Shown here in pieces: positions 33,148-40,907 of a stretch of 64,000 bases of DNA (position 1 is the stretch's first letter; each line of letters opens with the position of its first letter). Under the pieces are notes generated by a model that saw only the letters and a program-made list of their open reading frames with translations, did no database searches and was not told the origin of the DNA. A program made the translations under genes and the position numbers. Source of the stretch: Methanolobus chelungpuianus (GTDB lineage Archaea; Halobacteriota; Methanosarcinia; Methanosarcinales; Methanosarcinaceae); the NCBI RefSeq assembly GCF_024500045.1, contig NZ_JTEO01000005.1, positions 124,001 through 188,000 of the forward strand. The letters run 5' to 3'.

Positions 33148-35013
33148 TCACGCGAGCAGCGGTATGACCTTTTTCACTTCTGCGACCTTGGTCATGGTCT
33201 CTGCGAATATCCTTTTCTGCTGGTCCTGCTTATAGCTTGAGAGACCCAACTGGTCCGTTACAGGGTTTGGCTTGCCCTGAAGGGCACTCAGGACACTGTG
33301 GCAAAGCTGCCCGTTAAAATCGTGATATCCTCCCTCCATCAGCAGCACGATGCCACCACGATAAGCGGACCGGAGCCTGGAAGCCATCCCGTGGAAGCCT
33401 TCGGATGTCAGGTTCAAACCTACATTCTTTTCCCTGTGATGAGCGTCAAATCCGCAGGAACATATCACGAACCCCGGTGCAAAGCGCTCGATGAGTGGCA
33501 CTACAACCTCATCAAACGCAAACATGTATTCCTCGTCACCTGCACCCTGCGGCATCTCAACATTGACAGAATACCCTTTCCCTGCACCTGTCCCCGTCTC
33601 CTTCGTGTAACCCCGCCTGGGATAGAATCCATGCGGGTCGCGATGAAGGGAAACCGTAAGCACAGTGGGGTCCTCGTAGAATATCTCCATGGTTCCGTCT
33701 CCTGCATGCGCATCCCAGTCAAGTATCAGTATCTTCTCGATCTTCTTCACAGCCTGAAGATATCTCGCAAGGATGGCGGCGTTGTTGAAAAGGCAGAACC
33801 CGCCATATCTGCTCCTGCTTGCATGATGGCCTGGAGGCCTTGTCATCACAAAGGAGAAGGAATATCTATTGCCCGACACCAGGTCACCTGCTTTGATTGC
33901 AGCCCCCGCGGAGAGTTTTGCAATGTCGTATGAGCGGGGTGTGATGTAGGTGCTATCCCCCAGGAAGCCGCCGCCGTTTGAGGCATAGTTGCTCACAAAA
34001 CGGATGTAGGATTCTTCATGGGCTCTCAGGATATCCTCTTCTGATGCCATGGGCACATCATCCAGGAATGTGCAGTGACTGTCTTCAAACACGTGGCTCT
34101 TCTCGAGGTACCACATCGCCTTTATTATCCTGTCAGGAACTTCAAACGTCCTGACCGACAGAACGGAAGGATCATGGTCAATATGCTTGCGGTTGTAGAT
34201 AAAAGCCACATTTCCCGCAGCAAGCTCTTCGGCAGAAGATACCTGCGCTTCCCTGAGACAATCATTGTCAGGAGTTCCAGCTCCTGCTGTCTTCTTTTGA
34301 TGAATGGCTGCTTTATGCTTCTTTGCAAGCATGATCTGATCAGCAGGGAGAGAGGACTTGGGCTCAGACAGAGCAGGCCCATGTGCATAAAAGGAAACAG
34401 CAGTTGAACCCGTAGAGGGCAGTGGATCGTATTTATTGAAAGCCGTATTCCTGCAAGTGTCCTCATCTGAAACATGCACTTTGCCGGGAGCAATGCTGTC
34501 ATCGGTCTTGCATAGTCGCCTTTCAGCAGGTCTTTCAGAGATGGGACCAAGCACTGTCGCCACCGGTCGATGTGGGACGGTCTTCAGAGCCTCAGCCACT
34601 ATTGCTGCATATACATGATCGTCCTCGTTCACGAGTGACCCGGCTTCCTTTCCGGAGAGATCAATGTCGACTGACTGGAACTCTACTTCCCTGAAAGCAT
34701 CCGAGAAAATTGATGGCTCCACTTGAACAGGGGCCTCTTCTATGGATACCACTGCAAGCTTTGAACGGGCTTCGGTCCCTGGCTGGGCTTCAGCGGAACT
34801 ATCCCCTATAACATCTCCCACATCAGAGATATGGCCAGAGCCAATATCTGCTTCGATCTCTTCCAATATCTTTGCGACCTCACGGGAAGTCTCAGCCAGT
34901 TCAGAACCGGGATGCCCATTAAAGTAGGAGGACATGACATCATTGAGCAGCTTCCGGGCATCTTTCTGCCCATTATCCTGCCTCCATGTTTCATCTTTTT
35001 GAGCCGCAGACAT
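33148..35013 (-). CDS. Histone-deacetylase-family hydrolase 1 with long N-terminus
   Basis: This is a 621 aa protein. The first ~265 residues are an acidic, low-complexity extension. The deacetylase domain follows: YNRKHIDHDPS, TRPPGHHASRSRYGGF (His396, His397), LDWDAHAGDG (Asp434, His436), CSCGFDAHH and LLMEGGYHDF. All zinc and catalytic residues are kept. The extension might tether it to a partner. It is 24 bp after the CARDB lipoprotein gene and just before deacetylase 2, which is a paralogue. Confidence 0.88.
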   Translation of the reverse strand: MSAAQKDETWRQDNGQKDARKLLNDVMSSYFNGHPGSELAETSREVAKILEEIEADIGSGHISDVGDVIGDSSAEAQPGTEARSKLAVVSIEEAPVQVEPSIFSDAFREVEFQSVDIDLSGKEAGSLVNEDDHVYAAIVAEALKTVPHRPVATVLGPISERPAERRLCKTDDSIAPGKVHVSDEDTCRNTAFNKYDPLPSTGSTAVSFYAHGPALSEPKSSLPADQIMLAKKHKAAIHQKKTAGAGTPDNDCLREAQVSSAEELAAGNVAFIYNRKHIDHDPSVLSVRTFEVPDRIIKAMWYLEKSHVFEDSHCTFLDDVPMASEEDILRAHEESYIRFVSNYASNGGGFLGDSTYITPRSYDIAKLSAGAAIKAGDLVSGNRYSFSFVMTRPPGHHASRSRYGGFCLFNNAAILARYLQAVKKIEKILILDWDAHAGDGTMEIFYEDPTVLTVSLHRDPHGFYPRRGYTKETGTGAGKGYSVNVEMPQGAGDEEYMFAFDEVVVPLIERFAPGFVICSCGFDAHHREKNVGLNLTSEGFHGMASRLRSAYRGGIVLLMEGGYHDFNGQLCHSVLSALQGKPNPVTDQLGLSSYKQDQQKRIFAETMTKVAEVKKVIPLLA

Positions 35014-35036
35014 TTTTCATCGTCCCTGTACCGGAT

Positions 35037-35984
35037 TCATTGGACCTGTACCCATACAGGATCAAGTGTGCCTGTGTACCTGTTACCCATATACTCAAAG
35101 ACCACAGTAGGTTCTTCCACACCCATCCAGCCTGCCACCTTCGGCTTCAGGACCCAGGTCCTTTTTGCAGTCTCTCCCGGGGCTATAGTACCAAAGAAAA
35201 GACTTGGCATCTCAACATCCACAGTACTGGCAAACCTGGCCCTGATGGCAAAATTCTCATAGGGCTGCTGTGCAAAGTTCTTCACCCACACATCAACAGT
35301 GGTCTTACTGCCTGCGGTGACCTGATGCACAGGTACCAGTCTTATGTACTGGGAAAGGGTCTCTCTGGGAAGTTCGGTTGCATTGGAAGTGTCTATCACC
35401 CTGTTGGCGTTTTTCTTTTTATCCTTCTCTTGCTTGTTCAGATAGACACCTGAACCCAGCATGAGCACTGAAGCTATGAATATCATCCCTGAATTATCTG
35501 CGATATCATCGATGACAGTTCTCTTAACCTCTATGTCAAGTTCTGCAGCCTCTCCCATTTCCAGGGGAGTGAATGACACGCGCGTTATTATCCAGCCAAC
35601 CTCAGAATCCTGGAGCCTGAAATATATAGGGATTGTGGAGGTGCCCTTTTCCTTACCTGACAGGTCCAGGCTGGCAACAAGGCATTCCGTTTGCACAAGA
35701 GCGAGACTATCTGATACCTCTGCCGAGGTTATGTTTATTTCCTTTATCCCACCTTCAGCAATGCCTTTGTTCTTGAATATCATTGTAATGCTTGCAGGTG
35801 CCAGGAAATCCTTACCCCTGTAAAGAGCAAACGCCGTTCCAGGATCGTCCTCATTGACAGCGTTCAGGAAATCGACCACTGTGGATTCAACTGACTCCTC
35901 AGGAGATGCACCAATGCAGCCACTCTGGAAAACAAAGGATGCAAGGATAATTATACAAACGGTATAAGCGGACCTGTGTTTCAT
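35037..35984 (-). CDS. Membrane-anchored protein with CARDB-like domain
   Basis: This is a 315 aa protein. Its signal sequence ends in a lipobox-like FQSGC (about residue 22). An extracytoplasmic alpha/beta segment (SVESTVVDFLNAVNEDDPGT) follows. A transmembrane helix near residue 160 (GMIFIASVLMLGSGVYL) is followed by a basic KQEKDKKKN, then a C-terminal CARDB-like Ig domain (VPVHQVTAGSKTTVDVWVKN). The inside/outside layout is uncertain. The ATG at 35984 has GGTGC upstream. It links archaellin-side genes to the deacetylases in one gene row. Confidence 0.6.
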   Translation of the reverse strand: MKHRSAYTVCIIILASFVFQSGCIGASPEESVESTVVDFLNAVNEDDPGTAFALYRGKDFLAPASITMIFKNKGIAEGGIKEINITSAEVSDSLALVQTECLVASLDLSGKEKGTSTIPIYFRLQDSEVGWIITRVSFTPLEMGEAAELDIEVKRTVIDDIADNSGMIFIASVLMLGSGVYLNKQEKDKKKNANRVIDTSNATELPRETLSQYIRLVPVHQVTAGSKTTVDVWVKNFAQQPYENFAIRARFASTVDVEMPSLFFGTIAPGETAKRTWVLKPKVAGWMGVEEPTVVFEYMGNRYTGTLDPVWVQVQ

Positions 35985-36034
35985 ATAAGCACCAGATATA
36001 GATAGATAAGTATACAGAGTAATTTTATTGAAGC

Positions 36035-36763
36035 TTATTTATTTTTATTATGCCTGATTATATATAATGCTGTTGCGCCGAGCATGACCTCAACCAGTAT
36101 CAGAAGCGGGAGGAAAAGGCGGTGCTCATAGAAGGGCTCTTCCTTTATCCAGACGATGGATGCTGATTCTATTCTCTGCACGTCACCGATCATATAGGAA
36201 GTAACACCACTTTCCCCTTTTAGCAGGATTTTGTTATCCTGTTTTGTTAAAGTAGCATTCTCAAGCCCGTCATAAGTAACAAGCCCCACACCTGCAGGGA
36301 GTACAAACCTGACTTCCTCAATACGGTACTCTCCGAGCACCCATATTTTGTGCTCACCTGAAGAAAGTGTGGAATTGAGCAGATAAAGTATCTTCGTGGC
36401 CACATTCAGGTCAGAGCCATCCAGGGAGCCTGCGGCATCATTGAACTCCATTTCTATAGACTCAATTGACAATCCTACTGATCCGTCATCCACTGCAATG
36501 TATTCCAGGAATTGTTCTCCACCATTTGAAAGATAATGCTCCTTGAATAACTCGATCTCGGATACGTTAATGTTCCCATCATTATCCGCATCGAGGTTTT
36601 CCCTGAAAGCCAGGGCATCTTCAGAGGTATAGGTCTCACCCACAGTAAAGATGATCTTGTCATCATACAATTCAATATAATTGGTAAAGGAAACCTCTGC
36701 CGAGACAGTTGCAGTGAGGCAGCAGCATATGATCAGGAATAAAAGAATGTTCTTTGTGCTCAT
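36035..36763 (-). CDS. Secreted membrane protein with EF-hand-like loop
   Basis: This is a 242 aa protein from ATG 36763 (signal peptide LLFLIICCCLTATVSA), with GAGGG upstream; an earlier in-frame ATG at 36799 is inside the archaellin end. It has a calcium-binding loop DADNDGNINVSE near residue 60, beta-rich extracellular segments, and one C-terminal helix (LPLLILVEVMLGATALYII) with a basic tail. It follows archaellin 1 by 32 bp. Role unknown; a surface partner of the archaellum is possible. Confidence 0.65.
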   Translation of the reverse strand: MSTKNILLFLIICCCLTATVSAEVSFTNYIELYDDKIIFTVGETYTSEDALAFRENLDADNDGNINVSEIELFKEHYLSNGGEQFLEYIAVDDGSVGLSIESIEMEFNDAAGSLDGSDLNVATKILYLLNSTLSSGEHKIWVLGEYRIEEVRFVLPAGVGLVTYDGLENATLTKQDNKILLKGESGVTSYMIGDVQRIESASIVWIKEEPFYEHRLFLPLLILVEVMLGATALYIIRHNKNK

Positions 36764-36795
36764 ATCATCCCTCGTAAAAATTAGAAGGGTCCAGT

Positions 36796-37581
36796 TCACG
36801 GATAGAGCTGGATCGCTTCTTTGGTACCATAAGACGACGGGGTTAAAAATGTAGCCATTGTCGTTGCACCGGATTCAGGTGTCAGTACTATTGTTACATC
36901 AGTACGCGGACCAATGTCAAGATTGGAGTCCTTTTGGTTGCCAGCTGTAGAGACATCACCGATGGTAGTGAACGAAAGGTCGCCATCAGAGACAGTGGAT
37001 ACATAGATAATTGCAAGATCTCCCGTGTTCATGATGGGATTCGCCTGAGTGAAAGACATGTCCTCATCCCTTATCTTCTGTACAGTGAAGAAGTATCTTG
37101 CATTATGGCCCGGCGTTGCCTGAGTGTTCTCAATCAAGGCTTCCAGGTTATCCAGTGCATTGCCACTTGATGAGAAGTTGCTCATCGGACTGCCATATAT
37201 TCGGTCGTTGTCAGCGTAAAGCAGGTCATTGGTATTCGCCCCATCAGATATTGTAACTATCAGCTGGTTAAGGTCCACCGGTGAGCTTCCCACATTAAGA
37301 CCAACCCGTATCTTCAACAAAGAGACGTTGCCTGCTATATCGGTAGCATTGTTCTTTGCACGGACACCCTCGATGTTCTTGACTATGAGGTTCGAGGAGA
37401 CCTCCTGGGTTGCCTGCTTGCCCGTGGACTGGGCCTGCTGCTGAAGAATTCCGGAAGTCTGGATAAGCACAGAAGCAGCTACCGCAGCAATAAGCACCAT
37501 AGCAATGAATATAATAAGCGTGCCGATGCCCACCTGGGCTCTAGTGTCGTTTAATATCCCGGCATTTATTCTTACCTTCAT
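36796..37581 (-). CDS. arlB: Archaellin 1
   Basis: This 261 aa archaellum filament protein has a class III signal peptide. The sequence ...[19 protein letters not shown] should be cut by the ArlK (FlaK) peptidase between Arg and Ala, leaving the hydrophobic assembly helix. The C-terminus keeps the archaellin ending SSYGTKEAIQLYP. GGAG lies about 9 nt before the ATG chosen (37581); another ATG at 37590 is too close to GGAG. Second of the archaellin 2-1 pair. It is the most divergent of the four copies. Confidence 0.92.
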   Translation of the reverse strand: MKVRINAGILNDTRAQVGIGTLIIFIAMVLIAAVAASVLIQTSGILQQQAQSTGKQATQEVSSNLIVKNIEGVRAKNNATDIAGNVSLLKIRVGLNVGSSPVDLNQLIVTISDGANTNDLLYADNDRIYGSPMSNFSSSGNALDNLEALIENTQATPGHNARYFFTVQKIRDEDMSFTQANPIMNTGDLAIIYVSTVSDGDLSFTTIGDVSTAGNQKDSNLDIGPRTDVTIVLTPESGATTMATFLTPSSYGTKEAIQLYP

Positions 37582-37616
37582 GAAGACCATCTCCAGGTAA
37601 AAGGAATGGCGTGCAG

Positions 37617-37637
37617 GGATCTACACACCACAGATCC
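37617..37637 (-). promoter_or_regulatory. Stem-loop between archaellins 2 and 1
   Basis: GGATCT (37617-37622) and AGATCC (37632-37637) are perfect arms with a 9-nt loop, directly after the archaellin 2 stop. An outer pair AAAAGGA (37599-37605) with TCCTTTT (37635-37641) would compete with it, so two alternative RNA folds are possible. No T-run follows, so it may tune or process the message rather than end it. Confidence 0.5.
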
Positions 37638-37639
37638 TT

Positions 37640-38401
37640 TTACGGATATAACTGAACAGTTTCCTTAACACCGTAGGATGAAGGAGTTACGAACTCAGCG
37701 ACTGTTGTAGCACCGGACTCTGGTGTAAGAACTATGTTCACAGTAGTCCTTGGAACAAGATCCAGTTCAGATGATTGAAGATCCCCTGTAATGGATCCGA
37801 TATCAGGAAGGCTAGCCGAAGTAGGCGATATCGTTGCAATGTTCACCATGATCAGATCACCGGTATTCATAACGGGGTTGGCCTGAGAGAATGAGCCATC
37901 TTCATCGCGTATCTTGTCCACTGTATAGTACTTAGTAGGGTTTCCTGAAACGGTAAGTAACTTCTCCAGGTTTGCAGCTGCAGTAGCAGTACCATCGAAA
38001 TCGGTCATAACGGAATCATATGATTTGTCATTACCTGCGTACACAAGGTTGTGTGCGACAGTACCATCGGTAATAGATATAACTACCTGATTCACATCTA
38101 CAGGAGCACTGCCTACGTTAAGACCAACTGAGAGCTTGAGAAGATCAATGGTTGATGACAAAGTACCATTGTCTTTTGCACGTACTCCCTCTATATTCTT
38201 GACCATCAGGTTGGATGAGACTTCCTGGGTTGACTGCTTACCGGTGGACTGGGCTTTCTGCTGCAGTATCCCGGATGTCTGAATCAGTACGGCTGCCGCG
38301 ACAGCAGCGACGAGCACCATGGCGATGAATATGATAAGGGTACCGATACCCACCTGGGCCCGGGTGTTAATACTCATTGAGAGTGTTCTGTTTGCTTTCA
38401 T
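37640..38401 (-). CDS. arlB: Archaellin 2
   Basis: This is a 253 aa archaellin from ATG 38401, with AGGAGG 7 nt upstream; the TTG at 38407 is too near. The signal [14 protein letters not shown] is followed by [20 protein letters not shown]. The ending [16 protein letters not shown] is the same as archaellin 4. Leader and first codons are near-identical to archaellin 4, pointing to segmental duplication. It is the first gene of the cassette transcribed leftwards. Confidence 0.93.
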   Translation of the reverse strand: MKANRTLSMSINTRAQVGIGTLIIFIAMVLVAAVAAAVLIQTSGILQQKAQSTGKQSTQEVSSNLMVKNIEGVRAKDNGTLSSTIDLLKLSVGLNVGSAPVDVNQVVISITDGTVAHNLVYAGNDKSYDSVMTDFDGTATAAANLEKLLTVSGNPTKYYTVDKIRDEDGSFSQANPVMNTGDLIMVNIATISPTSASLPDIGSITGDLQSSELDLVPRTTVNIVLTPESGATTVAEFVTPSSYGVKETVQLYP

Positions 38402-38562
38402 GTACAATCCTCCTATTATCCAGATTAGTGGATAGTGAAAATTATATATAATTTAAATATATATAACATTTGGTTGGAAATGTCAAACTGCAAACATCAC
38501 CTTTTTGTAGTATAAGAATATTAATATATAATATTAAATTAAAAAAAGGACCTGATAGAGAT
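38402..38562. promoter_or_regulatory. Divergent promoter of archaellin 2 and the 7-TM gene
   Basis: This AT-rich region has TATA-like stretches for both directions (about 38440-38462 on the minus side, 38521-38545 on the plus side). It contains a 35-bp segment at 38461-38495 that recurs exactly at 41743-41777. Inside that segment, CATTT-GGTTGG-AAATG forms a small inverted repeat. Confidence 0.6.
38461..38495. repeat. 35-bp repeat, copy A
   Basis: Exact match to 41743-41777, in the same place relative to an archaellin and a 7-TM gene. It is either a conserved control element or a relic of segmental duplication. The flanking DNA differs more, which favours selection on this segment. Confidence 0.9.
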
Positions 38563-39369
38563 ATGAGTGCCGGGCTATTGTTAAATGCAACCATATGTTT
38601 TGCAATCACCATATCTTCCTTCGCCTTCGCGTGGGTGCTTGCACGGGGCAGCCCGGAGCACAACTGTAAGAGTAAACCGGCACTATGGTCCCTTATTATC
38701 CTGTGGCTGCTTGTCGGCCTGACATACCTGCCCACTACAATAAGGATGACAGCCGCATATATGGGCTATCCCCAAGCTGACGTTCTTATGTATTATATTG
38801 CGGCAGTGCCTTTCTCTTTTGTCTCGGTGCCGCTGGTATTCTTCATTCTCTATGTGATAATAGGAGACCAGAGGGTAAGCAGCTATATATCTTTCCTTTT
38901 CGTGCTGTTTGGTGCTGCATACCTGGTGCTGCTGTACTCAAGCGGGGTCATTGGCCCCATGATCACACCCCTGACATCACTCTTTACGATCAACAGCGAT
39001 ATCGCAATCAACATCTATCTCATCGGGCTCTTTGTCATACCCACTGCGATGATAATAGGACTCCTCTTCCTGATATTCCTGCAGCGAATGCCAAAAAGGC
39101 TCAGGTACAGGACTGCCCTGCCCCTCGTTGCCATATCCTTTGTTTTTGATTTCATGCTGACGGATATGATCACACTTGATGATGCAATGCAGCTTGCTGC
39201 AAGGATCTTTGTGCTCATAGGTACGGTTCAGGCATTCCTTGCATACTTCCCCCCCATGACCCTGCAGGAAAGGCTTGGAATTAAAGAGTACGAATATAAC
39301 CTGTACGAAAAGGACAATGACCAGGACTTTGATGAGGATTATGAAGAGGAGGCCACCATCAATGTCTGA
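38563..39369 (+). CDS. 7-TM membrane protein A
   Basis: The start MSAGLLLNATICFAITISS at 38563 is supported by the paralogue at 41841. 268 aa, seven hydrophobic segments. The basic loop QRMPKRLRYR between TM5 and TM6 lies inside by the positive-inside rule, giving outside N-terminus and inside acidic C-terminal tail (about 35 residues rich in Asp/Glu). This is a receptor-like topology. No known domain is recognised. Its stop lies within the next ORF (8-nt overlap), so it is coupled to a winged-helix gene. Confidence 0.75.
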   Translation: MSAGLLLNATICFAITISSFAFAWVLARGSPEHNCKSKPALWSLIILWLLVGLTYLPTTIRMTAAYMGYPQADVLMYYIAAVPFSFVSVPLVFFILYVIIGDQRVSSYISFLFVLFGAAYLVLLYSSGVIGPMITPLTSLFTINSDIAINIYLIGLFVIPTAMIIGLLFLIFLQRMPKRLRYRTALPLVAISFVFDFMLTDMITLDDAMQLAARIFVLIGTVQAFLAYFPPMTLQERLGIKEYEYNLYEKDNDQDFDEDYEEEATINV

Positions 39370-39724
39370 TGACATAGATGTCAAACTGGAACAGGATGTC
39401 GCCGAGTTCTACCAGTCCTTAGGAGTACACCAGGGGCCGGGAGATATACAGTACAGGCTCATCCTCAAGGTCCTCAGCAGGAACGAAGGCAAGGTCACAG
39501 AGTTCTCAGAGATACGCGAGTACACGGATAAGTTTGCAGATAAGGGAAGTATAGGCAGCAAGATGAAGACCGTGTTCCAGCTCGAAGGACTGGCAGAAAA
39601 GGTAAAGAGGGGCGGGTATATAATTACCGACAAGGGCCTCACAGCATCAAACTTCCTCAAGGACACAACTGCATTCTACAAGAAGAACAAGAGAATGGGC
39701 GAGATCATTGAAAGGATGCCCTGA
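39362..39724 (+). CDS. Winged-helix protein coupled to 7-TM protein A
   Basis: This is a 120 aa protein from ATG 39362, which lies inside the 7-TM gene. A winged helix is likely: YRLILKVLSRNEGKVTEFSE, then SKMKTVFQLEGLAEKVKRGG and YIITDKGLTASN. It could be a DNA-binding output of the 7-TM protein. No second copy follows the other 7-TM gene. The fold is a motif guess. Confidence 0.6.
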   Translation: MSDDIDVKLEQDVAEFYQSLGVHQGPGDIQYRLILKVLSRNEGKVTEFSEIREYTDKFADKGSIGSKMKTVFQLEGLAEKVKRGGYIITDKGLTASNFLKDTTAFYKKNKRMGEIIERMP

Positions 39725-40078
39725 GGATCTGCAACAATGTGCTGCACGCTAAACCCATATCATGGGAAATAATTACCCATCAAAAGCAACCCGGGACAAG
39801 CAAGCATCATTCAACCACTCTTTTTCAAGCGTTGCTTCTAGATGTGTTTTTAGGGCAAAGAACCATAAAGGAATGTCTCTGTCGAGAATATATATTCAGA
39901 ACTGTGCCTTGCTAAACTCATACGACAGCATCCATGAAGCAGAAGTAGTCACTTGTCACCCGAATGAGAAGTATCAATAACAGAAGAGAGTAGATAATCT
40001 TTCAGCACGAGACCAAATGCAGGAACAGCCTGAAATTAGGACTGTTTCAAAAAAGGAAAGATAAGGTGGTTTATCACC
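39725..40078. other. 354-bp gap without a clear gene
   Basis: It separates the 7-TM A/wHTH pair from the end of archaellin 3. CCCAT-ATC-ATGGG near 39754-39766 is a weak hairpin. A 72-codon ORF (39762-39980, plus strand) has no ribosome site or family and is probably chance. Confidence 0.6.
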
Positions 40079-40858
40079 TTATGGATAAAGTTGCACTGTT
40101 TCCCTGATACCATATGAGGAAGGAGTGACGAACTCTGCAACCGTGGTGGCACCGGCTTCCGGAGTGAGCACAATGTTCACTGTGGTCCTGGGTGCAACCA
40201 CCAGACCGCTGTCCTTCAGCCCTGTAGTAGTCTCACTTCCGACCTTAGTAAATGACTTGTCACCGGATGCAACAGTGGATATATAGATCGTCACCAGGTC
40301 ACCGGTGTTCATGATAGGTTTCTCCTGAGAGAAAGAACCATCCTCATCACGTATCTTTTCCGCGGTGAAGAAGTACTTTGCATTATCACCTGGCGATGTC
40401 TGATTGCCTGTCAGCATCTGCACCATATTCTGGATACCAGTGTTCGAGGTTGTAAAACCGCTCATCGGATATCCATATGTCTTGTCATTGTTGGCATACA
40501 CAAGATTATTTGTCGTAGTGCCATCTGTAATGGAAACAACTACCTGGTTCACATCCACCGGAGAACTTCCAACATTCAGCCCCACATTGAGCTTCAGCAA
40601 AGAGACGTTGCCTGACATGGAAGAAGCATCCTTTGCACGGATACCCTCTATATTCTTTATCATCAGGTTGGACGATACTTCCTGGGTTGACTGCTTGCCT
40701 GTAGCCTGTGCTTTCTGCTGCAGTATGCCTGAGGTCTGGATCAGTACGGCTGCCGCAACAGCCGCAACCAAGACCATAGCAATGAATATAATAAGGGTAC
40801 CGATACCCACCTGGGCTCGCGTGTCCTTATTCATGAGCATTTTTGTATTTGCTTTCAT
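40079..40858 (-). CDS. arlB: Archaellin 3
   Basis: This is a 259 aa archaellin. Start [14 protein letters not shown], then [30 protein letters not shown] precedes the ATG. The ending is [16 protein letters not shown]. It is the second gene of the archaellin 4-3 pair, separated from archaellin 4 by a terminator-like hairpin. The central domain ([16 protein letters not shown]) differs from the other copies, as expected for the exposed part. Confidence 0.93.
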   Translation of the reverse strand: MKANTKMLMNKDTRAQVGIGTLIIFIAMVLVAAVAAAVLIQTSGILQQKAQATGKQSTQEVSSNLMIKNIEGIRAKDASSMSGNVSLLKLNVGLNVGSSPVDVNQVVVSITDGTTTNNLVYANNDKTYGYPMSGFTTSNTGIQNMVQMLTGNQTSPGDNAKYFFTAEKIRDEDGSFSQEKPIMNTGDLVTIYISTVASGDKSFTKVGSETTTGLKDSGLVVAPRTTVNIVLTPEAGATTVAEFVTPSSYGIRETVQLYP

Positions 40859-40872
40859 AATACCTTCTCCTT

Positions 40873-40900
40873 AAAAACATGTACATGGGACTGTACATGT
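40873..40900 (-). terminator. Hairpin plus U-run between archaellins 4 and 3
   Basis: Perfect 9-bp arms ACATGTACA (40877-40885) and TGTACATGT (40892-40900) with a 6-nt loop. Read on the minus strand the stem is followed directly by TTTT(T). It lies 8 nt after the archaellin 4 stop and 20 nt before archaellin 3. It should lower archaellin 3 relative to archaellin 4 by partial termination. Confidence 0.65.
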
Positions 40901-40907
40901 CTTCATC

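Noticed and set aside
39762-39980. 72-codon ORF after the winged-helix gene
   Set aside because: No Shine-Dalgarno, odd composition, no family, and the next gene is on the other strand.
40877-40900. Third TRP-box operator
   Set aside because: It has two TGTACA cores but with a 6-bp spacer and longer stem, directly followed by a U-run; an RNA hairpin explains it better.
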